Shown one piece after another: positions 1 through 6,402 of a stretch of DNA of 15,213 nt; within the stretch, counting starts at the first letter, position 1, and the number at the start of each line of letters is the position of its first letter. The DNA lies in assembly GCA_023425905.1 (NCBI GenBank), contig JAFABT010000197.1, forward strand, positions 1-15,213. The letters are read 5' to 3'. This DNA is from Actinomycetes bacterium. GTDB lineage: Bacteria > Actinomycetota > Actinomycetes > Actinomycetales > Cellulomonadaceae. The notes under the pieces were generated by a model. That model searched no databases and was not told where the DNA came from. It worked only from the letters and a program-made list of their open reading frames with translations. Position numbers and translations under genes: made by a program.

Positions 1-1175
1 CGGCCTGCACCGCGGCCTCGCCCGCCGCGCCCGCCGCGCCCTCCCCGTCGTCGAGCGAGGCCCGGCCCAGCGCTCCCTCACCCGTGCCCGGCGTCCGCTG
101 GCCGGACGGGTCCCCGCTCCTCGCCGGCGACATCGACCCCACGAGCGCCCTCACCCTCGACGCCGCCGGGGCCGAGCAGATCGACACCATCCCCTCCGAC
201 GCTCCGCTCCGCACCGTTCCGCTCGGCGTCGCGGGCGACGGTCGGGTCGTCGTCAGCCGGATGCAGTCGGAGAGCATCGAGACCGAGGACGCCGACGACA
301 TCGGGTTCTGGGACGGCGACTTCGCGCGCCTCGGCTCGACCGAGAAGCTCGTCCCCGTAGGCCCGAACCGGCAGACGGTCGGCGCATCGGACGACGGCAC
401 GACACTTGTGTGGACGGAGATCAGCGGGACGAACATCGTCGCGAGCGACTGGTTCGTCTTCGCCCAGCCGCTCGACGGTTCCGAGGGCCCACGCCTCCTC
501 GCTGACGCCCACGGCCTCTGGCCGGAGGGCGCCTCGGTGGACACGGGCCCGATGGCGCCCGTGCTGCACGACGGGCGCGTCTACCTCCACACCCCGCACC
601 CCGACGCCCAGTCGCCGACCGCCTTCGCCGTCGTCTCCGCGCCGATCGCGGGTGGGCCGCTCCGTGTCGAGGCGATGGACGCGTTCTCGCCGGTGGCCAC
701 GTCCGGCGGCGTCGTGGTCGTCCGTTCGGATGCTTCCGTCGCGGCCGACGACGAGGCGCACCCGCTCGAGAAGGCGGTCGGCATCGATCTGCTCACCGGC
801 GACGGTTCTACGCGGCGCCTCCTCGACCTCGATCCGGCTGCGGACGGCAGCCCGACGGTCCATCAGCTTCTCGGCGCGGGCGACAGCCTCGTCCTCCTCA
901 CGGCCGACGCCCCCGTCGTCGTCGACCTCGCCGCACGGACAGCGGTCCGGCTCCCGGCGCCAGCCGCGACGGCCCCGGGCCCGACGGTCGCCTGCGCCGA
1001 CCGCGTCGTCTGGACCACGTCGGCGGACTCGTTGATCTTCGACACGACCTCTGGCCGCCTCGTCCGGCACCCGAGCCCCGCCGCCGAGCTCCTGCCGATG
1101 TGCGGCGGCGACCTCGTGCTCTGGGACGACGACGAGCCCGCGGCCAGCTGGGCGGTCCTGCGCGTCCCGCGCTGA
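1..1175 (+). CDS. WPDGSP-motif propeller-like lipoprotein, 5' end outside window
   Basis: This gene is truncated by the left window edge. The frame is open from base 3, with no start needed at the GTG at 84. Bases 3-80 encode A-C-T-A-A-S-P followed by a Ser/Pro/Ala-rich linker. This matches the lipobox region (A-T-A-C-T-A) and linker of the complete paralogue at 3087-4442, so the protein is very probably a lipoprotein anchored on the outer face of the membrane. After the linker comes the shared W-P-D-G-S-P motif. About 330 residues of repeated beta-strand-like units follow (VVVS, DDGTTLVWTE, DGRVYLHT, GDLVLWDDD), resembling a TolB/WD-type propeller. Two cysteines near the C-terminus (VACADRVVW and PMCGGDLVLW) are conserved in the paralogue and could form a disulfide. 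The protein ends in VLRVPR. No catalytic motif is seen and the ligand is unknown. A PEP mutase gene relic follows 27 bases after the stop. Confidence 0.82.
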   Translation, partial: ACTAASPAAPAAPSPSSSEARPSAPSPVPGVRWPDGSPLLAGDIDPTSALTLDAAGAEQIDTIPSDAPLRTVPLGVAGDGRVVVSRMQSESIETEDADDIGFWDGDFARLGSTEKLVPVGPNRQTVGASDDGTTLVWTEISGTNIVASDWFVFAQPLDGSEGPRLLADAHGLWPEGASVDTGPMAPVLHDGRVYLHTPHPDAQSPTAFAVVSAPIAGGPLRVEAMDAFSPVATSGGVVVVRSDASVAADDEAHPLEKAVGIDLLTGDGSTRRLLDLDPAADGSPTVHQLLGAGDSLVLLTADAPVVVDLAARTAVRLPAPAATAPGPTVACADRVVWTTSADSLIFDTTSGRLVRHPSPAAELLPMCGGDLVLWDDDEPAASWAVLRVPR

Positions 1176-1202
1176 CGCCGGCGGGCTCGCCAGAATCAGC
1201 AG

Positions 1203-1259
1203 CTCAGTTGAGCGCGCGCGTCGAATGCAGGAGGGTTCCGTCCGCGTAGAGGCACGCGG
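1203..1259 (-). pseudogene. Relic of the 3' end of the PEP mutase family gene
   Basis: These 57 bases match 2091-2147, the 3' end of the intact PEP mutase family gene. By eye, about 48 of 57 positions agree, including the first 22 without a gap. Read on the minus strand they encode CLYADGTLLHSTRALN and then TGA, against SLYADGVIPSSTRALN in the intact enzyme. Similarity stops upstream, so the rest of the enzyme is absent. The relic sits just after a WPDGSP lipoprotein gene. The same order (lipoprotein piece, then PEP mutase 3' end) recurs at 2000-2147, which suggests an old tandem duplication. Confidence 0.75.
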
Positions 1260-1386
1260 TCCTGACCGCCCCGTCTCCGCGGCCCCTCATGCTGGCTGCC
1301 GCTGCTCGGCGTACGGCATCATGGGCGCCGGGCTGCACAGTCTTGAGGCGCGACGCGCCACAGCGCACGATCAGGGGAGCATGGAG

Positions 1387-1995
1387 ATGGTTCGCGACGG
1401 TGACGCCCGTGACGACCCCGACGCGCTCAGACGCGCCGGCAGCCTGTTCGCCGGGCGGCGCAAGAGGGCACCGAAGAGCGAGCGCACGAGGGCGCCCGAG
1501 CCGGCGGCGTCGACGGTGAGGTTCTCCGACCCTAGAGAGCAGTTCGAGCATCAGGTCAGCATCCGGCCGAAGTCGAAGCGACGGCGCATCAGCGATGACG
1601 ATCGTTCCCGTCGGACTGCGACCTGGGCACTGGTGTTCGTCTTCGGTGCGATCGGGTTGGTGACCCTCCCTGGGCTGTTCCCGTACTTCAACCACCAGGT
1701 CAAGACGTGCACCGTCGAAGACAAGACGAGCAAGGACATCACCACGATCGTCGCGACCGGCGACAGTGACGGCTCGACACGCCACGATAAGTCAACGCTT
1801 CGTCGTGTGCACACGACCTGCGGGACCTTCTCCGTACAGAACATGCTCCTCGCCGGCGACCTCAACGGCGCGAAGGACCGTTACGGCAAGATCCGGCTCA
1901 ACACGACGTACGAGTTCGAGATCACTGGCTTCCAGTGGGGTGGAGATTACCCAGTCATCCGCGAGGCCACGAAAGTCCCAGCCGACGAACAGTAG
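1387..1995 (+). CDS. Single-pass membrane protein, phage-associated type, function unknown
   Basis: Predicted 202 residues from the ATG at 1387, which has AGGGGAG at 1373-1379 about seven bases upstream. An ATG at 1381 is also possible. The longer open frame back to 1225 is rejected because it runs through the PEP mutase relic. Residues 1-76 are charged and presumably cytoplasmic, with a KSKRRR stretch and an Arg/Asp-rich segment. Residues 77-100 form one membrane helix ending in LPGLFPYF. The outside domain has two cysteines (C108 in KTCTVEDK, C145 in TTCGTFSV) and ends with TTYEFEITG and YPVIREAT. From memory, this CxVxDK...CGxFxV...TYxFxxxG pattern occurs in small membrane proteins of actinophages and their hosts, with no established role. 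A weak promoter, TTGAGG (1343-1348)-17-CACGAT (1366-1371), could serve it. The gene lies between the two copies of the PEP mutase 3' end and stops five bases before a lipoprotein relic. Confidence 0.7.
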   Translation: MVRDGDARDDPDALRRAGSLFAGRRKRAPKSERTRAPEPAASTVRFSDPREQFEHQVSIRPKSKRRRISDDDRSRRTATWALVFVFGAIGLVTLPGLFPYFNHQVKTCTVEDKTSKDITTIVATGDSDGSTRHDKSTLRRVHTTCGTFSVQNMLLAGDLNGAKDRYGKIRLNTTYEFEITGFQWGGDYPVIREATKVPADEQ

Positions 1996-1999
1996 ATCG

Positions 2000-2065
2000 G
2001 CCAGCGCCGTCGTCCTTGAAGCCGTCGGGACGGAGCAGGCCGACGCCATCCCCTCGTCGCCCACT
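2000..2065 (+). pseudogene. Fragment of a WPDGSP lipoprotein gene
   Basis: In one frame this stretch encodes ASAVVLEAVGTEQADAIPSS. It matches TSALTLDAAGAEQIDTIPSD of the first lipoprotein (about bases 138-200). By eye, roughly 80% of bases agree across about 57 positions, including a shared GCCATCCCCTC/ACCATCCCCTC block. It is the segment normally found shortly after W-P-D-G-S-P. Neither the signal peptide nor the roughly 300 downstream residues are present. It begins five bases after the stop of the membrane protein gene and ends about 25 bases before the PEP mutase stop codon. Confidence 0.65.
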
Positions 2066-2090
2066 GGCGGGCGAGCCGGGCCTCGGAGGT

Positions 2091-2147
2091 CTCAGTTGAG
2101 CGCGCGCGTCGATGACGGGATGACTCCGTCGGCGTAGAGGCTCGCGG
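2091..2147. repeat. Direct repeat copy B: 3' end of PEP mutase gene
   Basis: Intact-gene partner of the relic at 1203-1259, in the same orientation. The two copies bracket about 830 bases that hold the membrane protein gene and the lipoprotein fragment. The copies are diverged (about 84% by eye), so this is an old duplication and not a fresh target-site duplication. Confidence 0.7.
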
Positions 2148-2895
2148 CGACGTCCTGCAGCGCGGTGAGGGCGACACGCTGCGTCGTCGGGCCGTAGGAG
2201 ATGCGGGCGACGCCGAGCGCCTCGTACTCCGCGGCCGCGAGCGCGCCGGGCAGTCCGATGACAGACACCTTGCGCTCGCCGATGCCCTCGACGAGCTGAC
2301 GGGTGACGTCGGCGTCGAGCACGCCCGGGACGAAGACGATGTCCGCACCCTCGGCGAGGAACGCCCGGCCGCGCTCGATCGCGTCGGCGACCTTCTCCGC
2401 GACGGGCTTGTCGCCCCCGCGCACGAACGCGTCCGTGCGGGCGTTGAGCGCGAACGGCACGCCCTCCGCCTCGCCCGCAGCGACGATCGCCGCGACCCGC
2501 GCAGCAGCCTCGGCCACCGGCACGAGCCGGTCCTCGACGTTCGCGCCGACGACGCCGACGCCGATCGCCCGCCGGATCGTCTCGGCCGGGTCGTCGTAGC
2601 CGTTGTCGAGGTCCGCGCTCACCGGGACGTCACCCGCCGCGGCGACGATGCGCGCGAGCATGTCGAGCGTCGTGTCGAACGGGATGGTCCCGTCGGCGTA
2701 GCCGAAGGTCGCGGCGATCGAGTGCCCCGCGGTCGCGAGCGCCTTCGTCTGCGGGAGGTCGAGGACGGCCTTCGCCGAGATGACGTCCCACACGTTGACG
2801 ACCCGGAGGATCTCGGGCGCCGCGTGCAGCTCCCGGAGGGTACGGGCCCGCTCGGCGGGCGTGGTCACGGACTCGGGGCGCTCGGCAGACGTCAT
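2092..2895 (-). CDS. Isocitrate lyase/PEP mutase family protein
   Basis: The 267 residues have the length and motif order of the isocitrate lyase/phosphoenolpyruvate mutase superfamily of TIM-barrel C-C or P-C lyases that bind 2-oxoacids through Mg2+. Visible motifs are NVWDVISA (34-41), the metal-binding ADLDNGYDD (94-102, with D95 and D97), GANVEDR (117-123) and NARTDAF (151-157). The isocitrate-lyase KKCGH loop is absent, so true isocitrate lyase is unlikely. Better fits are the uncharacterised PEP mutase-like, oxaloacetate-decarboxylase-like or methylisocitrate-lyase-like members. It is cytoplasmic, with no signal peptide. The start at 2895 has no Shine-Dalgarno, but TAGCGT lies six bases upstream, which indicates leaderless translation. 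It is divergent from the second lipoprotein gene across 191 bases. The exact substrate cannot be told from sequence. Confidence 0.9.
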   Translation of the reverse strand: MTSAERPESVTTPAERARTLRELHAAPEILRVVNVWDVISAKAVLDLPQTKALATAGHSIAATFGYADGTIPFDTTLDMLARIVAAAGDVPVSADLDNGYDDPAETIRRAIGVGVVGANVEDRLVPVAEAAARVAAIVAAGEAEGVPFALNARTDAFVRGGDKPVAEKVADAIERGRAFLAEGADIVFVPGVLDADVTRQLVEGIGERKVSVIGLPGALAAAEYEALGVARISYGPTTQRVALTALQDVAASLYADGVIPSSTRALN

Positions 2896-2901
2896 GGCGC
2901 C

Positions 2902-2907
2902 ACGCTA
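2902..2907 (-). promoter_or_regulatory. Leaderless -10 box of PEP mutase gene
   Basis: Read on the minus strand the sequence is TAGCGT-GGCGCC-ATG. The -10-like hexamer is six bases from the start codon, so transcription would begin at or next to the A of ATG. No Shine-Dalgarno is present. The PAP2 gene has nearly the same arrangement. Confidence 0.55.
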
Positions 2908-3020
2908 GCCCCGGGCCGGGTGAGCCGCCGGTCGTGACCGCGGGCGTCTCACGGAGCGACACGGCGAGGATCAGCGGAAGCCGGGTCGCAGAACCTCCCC
3001 GCCGCGCACCCGCACGCTGA

Positions 3021-3026
3021 TACGTT
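3021..3026 (+). promoter_or_regulatory. Possible -10 box for second lipoprotein gene
   Basis: TACGTT fits the actinobacterial TAnnnT -10 pattern and would give a leader of about 55 bases. No convincing -35 hexamer is seen 17-18 bases upstream, so this is only a candidate. Confidence 0.3.
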
Positions 3027-3086
3027 CCGCACGAGCGCTCACGTCGGCACGAGGTCGAAACCGCGGGCGCGTCCAGGGGGACAACG

Positions 3087-4442
3087 ATGCAGGTCAGTTC
3101 GCCCATTGCCATGTCACGGGACGTCGCCGCACAACGAGGGCGCACCTCGTTCGTCGCGCTTGGACTCGCGGTCGCACTCAGCGCCACCGCCTGCACCGCA
3201 GGCGCCGGGAGCGGCGACGCCTCCCCGTCACAGTCTCAGCCGACGACGCAGTCGGTCGCGCCCTCCCCGTCGGGCCCGGCCTCCGGCGTCGTCGCGGGGC
3301 TCGCCTGGCCGGACGGCAGCCCGGTCGTGGCGACGACCGTCGACCCGGCGGCGGCCGCGGAGGTCACCGGGACCACAGAGATCGGCCGGTTCCCGATCTA
3401 CGGGCACCCCACGATCGTCCCGCAGAGCGTCAACGCCGACGGGACGGTCGTCGTCAGCCAGTTCGTCGGCGGGTCCGGGGACCGGACGTGGGGCGGCAAC
3501 GACGCGATCGGGGTGTGGGACGGGACCGTGGGCCCCTGGCGTTCGTCCGTCGAGGTCTCGGGCGACGGGTCTCGCGGCGTCTCGGACGCGGTGACCGACG
3601 GCACGACGCTCGTCTGGCTCGAGTCTGTCGGGGACACCGGCACGGTCGGTTGGTGGGCGATCTACGCTGCGCCGGCCGACGGGCCCGGCACGGTGCGTCA
3701 GCTCGCCTCGTCCGACGACCTGGATTTCGATGACCTCTCGTGGGACCTGGGCGCAGGCAGCCTCGTCGTCGACGACGGCCGCGCCTACTACGGCGCCCCC
3801 GTCTCCGGCCCGGACGGCACCGCCCCGTACGCCCTGTACTCGGTGTCGCTCAAGGGCGGCGACCTCCGCCTCGAGGTTCCGCGGGCCACCGACCAGACGC
3901 TCGGCGCCGACGGGATCATCGTGGCTCGCACCGAGGCCGAGGAGAAGGGCACGCCGCCCAACAGCCTGTCCACCGCGACGAGCCTCGACCTCGTCGCACC
4001 GGGCAAGGACCCGCGCACGCTCATCACCTTCGAGCGCGGTCCGGGGGCCTCGACGTTCACTCAGATGCAGGCGGCTGGCAGCCACGTCGTCGTGTCGAAC
4101 GAGCAGTCGCTCGTCGTGCTCGACCCCGCTGGGAGGTCGGCGCTGCGGGTCGTGGCTCCGGCCGCGGGCAGCCTGGGGTCGGTCGGTGCGTGCGACGACC
4201 GCGTCATCTGGACCTTCCGCGGACCTGACATCGACGGCGAACCGCAGTTCGACGTCGCCGAGTGGTTCATCCTCACTCCCTCGACCGGTGAGGTGGTCCG
4301 ACGGACCGCCCCGTCGACTGGCGGTCCCGTGATGTGCGCGGGAGACGTCGTCATGCTCGCGGAGAGCGACGAGGAGGCAGATCCGGGCTCGATGGCCGTC
4401 GTGCTCCGGGTGCCGAGCACCGACGCGACGTCTAGTAGCTAG
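3087..4442 (+). CDS. WPDGSP-motif propeller-like lipoprotein, complete
   Basis: The 451 residues start at an ATG with a strong ribosome site (AGGGGG at 3075-3080, six bases away). Residues 1-36 are a signal peptide with hydrophobic core FVALGLAVALSATA and a lipobox cysteine in ATAC-TAGAG. A Ser/Pro/Gln/Thr-rich linker follows, then SGVVAGLAWPDGSP. The remaining ~370 residues carry strand-like repeats (TVVVSQF, GTTLVWLES, DGRAYYGAP, GGDLRLEV, RVIWTF, DVVMLAE) that suggest an extracytoplasmic beta-propeller. Cysteines in GACDDRVIW and PVMCAGDVVM align with those of the first lipoprotein. The C-terminus reads MAVVLRVPS plus a short Ser/Thr tail. The gene is monocistronic on the evidence of its flanks. 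A ligand-sensing, carbohydrate-binding or cell-wall role is possible, but nothing in the sequence decides. Confidence 0.85.
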   Translation: MQVSSPIAMSRDVAAQRGRTSFVALGLAVALSATACTAGAGSGDASPSQSQPTTQSVAPSPSGPASGVVAGLAWPDGSPVVATTVDPAAAAEVTGTTEIGRFPIYGHPTIVPQSVNADGTVVVSQFVGGSGDRTWGGNDAIGVWDGTVGPWRSSVEVSGDGSRGVSDAVTDGTTLVWLESVGDTGTVGWWAIYAAPADGPGTVRQLASSDDLDFDDLSWDLGAGSLVVDDGRAYYGAPVSGPDGTAPYALYSVSLKGGDLRLEVPRATDQTLGADGIIVARTEAEEKGTPPNSLSTATSLDLVAPGKDPRTLITFERGPGASTFTQMQAAGSHVVVSNEQSLVVLDPAGRSALRVVAPAAGSLGSVGACDDRVIWTFRGPDIDGEPQFDVAEWFILTPSTGEVVRRTAPSTGGPVMCAGDVVMLAESDEEADPGSMAVVLRVPSTDATSSS

Positions 4443-4781
4443 CAAGACCCCCGCCGTCCGCGGCCCCATGTCGGAGCCTGGTGCGAAGAAGGTGACAAAG
4501 AGCCACACGTCGGCGCGTGGCGGTGCTAGCGTCAGCCCATCGGTTGATACCGACAAACGGTTCATCTCGACCAGCACGACGGCTCGCTCCAGACCGGTGA
4601 TTCGCAGATGCAGAAAGGTCAGTCGGTTGATCGCGGAGGTTCACTCGACATCTTCACGCGCCAGGGTGGCCGGGTGACGACAGTCGTGAACTCGACGCGG
4701 ACACACTAGGGGATCACCAGTCTTTCAAGATGGCCTAGCGCCGCGAACAATCACCGTTCTCACAGAGGATCGAGGGGTACG
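4443..4781. other. 339-base intergenic stretch, no confident gene
   Basis: This is more AT-rich than its neighbours. It holds a TAGCGT -10-like hexamer at 4527-4532, a short plus-strand open frame (ATG at 4608, stop TAG at 4707-4709, 33 residues) that is open upstream to about 4548, and a ribosome site for the next gene. The short frame reads GGSLDIFTRQGGRVTTVV. It lacks a good Shine-Dalgarno and may be a gene remnant of unknown origin. No tRNA or clear riboswitch is seen. Confidence 0.4.
4527..4532 (+). promoter_or_regulatory. Candidate -10 box for the amidase cassette
   Basis: TAGCGT is the same hexamer that precedes the leaderless PEP mutase and PAP2 genes. Here no start codon follows at six bases, so it would give a leader of about 240 bases for the TTG-started gene at 4782. 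There is no clear -35 box. Confidence 0.25.
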
Positions 4782-5573
4782 TTGAAACAGAAGTTTGTTG
4801 CCGGTGCGGCAGTCTTAGCATCCTGCATCCTTGGCGCCGCTGTTGGTTTGGCATCGGCGACTGCTGACGCGGACAGCCCTCTCTCCGATGCGGCGGACGT
4901 CCAGCAGGAGACCAATGCGGAGCTGGGGCGCAGCGACGCGATCCCCACTGAGAAGGTCGACGAACTGCTTGCAGTTTCGGCCGTGCCCGACGACGGCATC
5001 GACGCGGCAGTCTCGCCCGTCACATTGATCGAGAACTTTGATGACTCCGGCGATCAGGCCGAGATCGCTCGCCTCAAGAAGGTTGCACCCAAGATCCTCG
5101 AGGATCTCGTCGCGGTCGGTCGTGTTGATGAAGCAACCAAAGATGTGGCCAAGGCTCGGACCCCTGGCGGCAGGAAGCAAACCGCTGCCCAGAACGATCG
5201 AATCAACCTGACGCCGAACAAGCGCAAGGACAGGAGGGCGCGCCTCGCGGACCTCCTCACCGCCAAGGAGGCACGAGAGCAGCTGGAGAGCATCGAAGAT
5301 GGACTCGCAGAGGTCACGGCTGACGTCGAAGCGAGCCATCTCGCATACGTGGCGAACACGTTCCGTCTCGACCGATTCGACGGCGTCGAGGTGACGGGCG
5401 ACACCGCCCGCGTCGTACTTCGTGGCGCTCAGGAGTACCGCATGCTCGCCGGGAATCTGGAGGTCGACCGGCAGCTTCAGTACGACCTCAGGCTCGCGCG
5501 AGACAAGGGCTCGAAGTACGGCTGGGTCGTCGTCGACAACAACGCGGCGTTCGTCGAGGAGGCATCACAGTGA
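4782..5573 (+). CDS. Secreted NTF2-like protein coupled to amidase
   Basis: The 263 residues start at TTG, the only start compatible with the signal peptide. Ribosome site GAGGGG lies at 4772-4777, four bases away. Residues 1-30 form a Sec signal peptide (MKQKF, then a hydrophobic core to GLASATADA). A Cys at 15 sits inside the hydrophobic core and is an unlikely lipobox. Residues 31-95 are an acidic, low-complexity spacer. The section around LEDLVAVGRVD and the basic NKRKDRRARL stretch follow, then SIEDGLAEVT. The C-terminal ~85 residues (LAYVANTFR, VTGDTARVVLRG, DRQLQYDLRLARD, GWVVVDN) look like an NTF2/SnoaL-type cone fold. In many Firmicute proteins such a domain sits directly N-terminal to the amidase domain in one polypeptide, so this may be that half as a separate gene. 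Its TGA overlaps the amidase GTG, so translation is coupled. Many AAG/AAA Lys codons set it apart from its neighbours. Confidence 0.75.
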   Translation: MKQKFVAGAAVLASCILGAAVGLASATADADSPLSDAADVQQETNAELGRSDAIPTEKVDELLAVSAVPDDGIDAAVSPVTLIENFDDSGDQAEIARLKKVAPKILEDLVAVGRVDEATKDVAKARTPGGRKQTAAQNDRINLTPNKRKDRRARLADLLTAKEAREQLESIEDGLAEVTADVEASHLAYVANTFRLDRFDGVEVTGDTARVVLRGAQEYRMLAGNLEVDRQLQYDLRLARDKGSKYGWVVVDNNAAFVEEASQ

Positions 5574-6250
5574 TCGCCAAGCGAAGCCCAAGAACTCGAA
5601 CCTCGGCAACCATCGCTTCCTGCGTCGTCGCGTTCGTCGTCGGGAGCACGGTGGCACCGCACGCGGTCGCCGCCACGACGAGCTACGACCGGGCGGCGGC
5701 AGCGGCGTACGCGCTCAAGTACGCGTGCAACGGCAAGGACTGTCGCCACACCGGCTACCCGTCGCACGGCGCCGACTGCACGAACTTCGCCTCGCAGGTG
5801 CTCACTGCGGGCGGAAAGAAGGGCGTGTACAGCGGTTCGAAGATCTGGTACTTCCTGACGAAGTCCACGCAGAGCAAGAGCTGGAACGAGAACACCGCGT
5901 TCGAGGCATTCTGGACCGAGAGCGGCAAGAACCGCAGCACCCAGACGTCGTACGCCTCAAAGATGAGCAACAAGTATACGAACGCCGCGCGCGGCGATGT
6001 CTACGTGTACGACTGGGGACGCGGGCACGGCTGGAGCCATCTGTCCGTCTCCGCGGGTTTCGGCGAGTTCGCCAACTATTACGACTCGGGGGCGAAGCGC
6101 AACTACCGCAGCATCACCGATGGCCGGGGTGACTTCATCGCGCAGCACACGACGGATCGCGTCAAGTCTCCGTGGAATTGGGGCTACTGGACGGAGAAGG
6201 ATCTGACGGTCCGAGCCAAGATGAGGACGAAGATCATCCACATCAAGTAG
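5570..6250 (+). CDS. Secreted amidase-domain (papain-like Cys) protein
   Basis: The 226 residues begin at a GTG inside the 4-base GTGA overlap with the previous stop. A signal peptide runs over residues 1-35 (basic KRSPRTRTS, core TIASCVVAFVVGSTVA, then HAVAA). The mature part begins SYDRAAAAAYALKYAC and has the hallmarks of the 'putative amidase domain' family (Amidase_6): GADCTNFASQVLTAGG with likely nucleophile C70, WYFLTK...SWNEN, RGDVYVYDW, GWSHLSV with likely catalytic H157, and DFIAQHTTD (H193). C53 and C58 form an extra CNGKDC pair. By family, such proteins are predicted NlpC/CHAP-like thiol hydrolases acting on cell wall or peptide amides, but few have a proven substrate. The protein is Lys/Asn/Ser-rich for a high-GC host. 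A hairpin just after the stop probably ends the transcript. Confidence 0.85.
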   Translation: MIAKRSPRTRTSATIASCVVAFVVGSTVAPHAVAATTSYDRAAAAAYALKYACNGKDCRHTGYPSHGADCTNFASQVLTAGGKKGVYSGSKIWYFLTKSTQSKSWNENTAFEAFWTESGKNRSTQTSYASKMSNKYTNAARGDVYVYDWGRGHGWSHLSVSAGFGEFANYYDSGAKRNYRSITDGRGDFIAQHTTDRVKSPWNWGYWTEKDLTVRAKMRTKIIHIK

Positions 6251-6254
6251 AGGA

Positions 6255-6283
6255 CCGTTTGCGGCTGGTCTATTCGCAAACGG
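6255..6283. terminator. Hairpin after amidase gene
   Basis: A perfect 9-bp inverted repeat, CCGTTTGCG (6255-6263) and CGCAAACGG (6275-6283), has an 11-base loop and begins five bases after the amidase stop. There is no U-tract, which is common for actinobacterial terminators. It could end the amidase transcript and isolate the next paralogue. Confidence 0.65.
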
Positions 6284-6402
6284 CCCACTAGCGGCCTCCA
6301 CCACGCATGTGCGAGCCTGGCCCTACGTCCGGCGTGCTCGAGACGAGGACGGCGACAGGCCAGGAGGCCGCGCGGCTGCACCTACGAGTACGGAGTCACC
6401 TA

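Noticed and set aside
84..86. GTG at 84 as the start of the first lipoprotein
   Set aside because: The frame is open to the window edge and encodes a lipobox-like ACT and linker matching the 3087 paralogue, so the real start is upstream of the window.
78..1070. Minus-strand open frame opposite the first lipoprotein gene
   Set aside because: Repetitive Arg/Asp/Gly/Val content typical of antisense GC-rich frames; the plus strand matches a full paralogue.
1225..1386. Extra N-terminal 54 residues for the membrane protein gene
   Set aside because: They read through the PEP mutase relic on the other strand and have no ribosome site; AGGGGAG at 1373-1379 points to 1381 or 1387.
1203..2147. Insertion sequence or integrative element
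   Set aside because: No transposase, integrase, terminal inverted repeats or short exact target duplication; the repeats are diverged gene ends.
3228..4577. Long minus-strand open frame (449 codons) opposite the second lipoprotein gene
   Set aside because: Arg/Asp/Val-rich composition, no domain motifs and no start signal; it mirrors the GC-biased third positions of the real plus-strand gene.
4782..4826. Lipoprotein reading of the first NTF2-like protein (LASC at residues 12-15)
   Set aside because: The hydrophobic core continues well past the cysteine and a normal signal-peptidase site follows, so a type I signal peptide is more likely.
5570..5680. Twin-arginine signal on the amidase
   Set aside because: The N-terminus has KR and single arginines but no RR-x-F/L motif.
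6307..6402. ATG at 6307 as the start of the second NTF2-like gene
   Set aside because: It would place 32 charged residues before the signal peptide; GTG at 6403 has GGAG at a good distance and begins MKRAFTIG.
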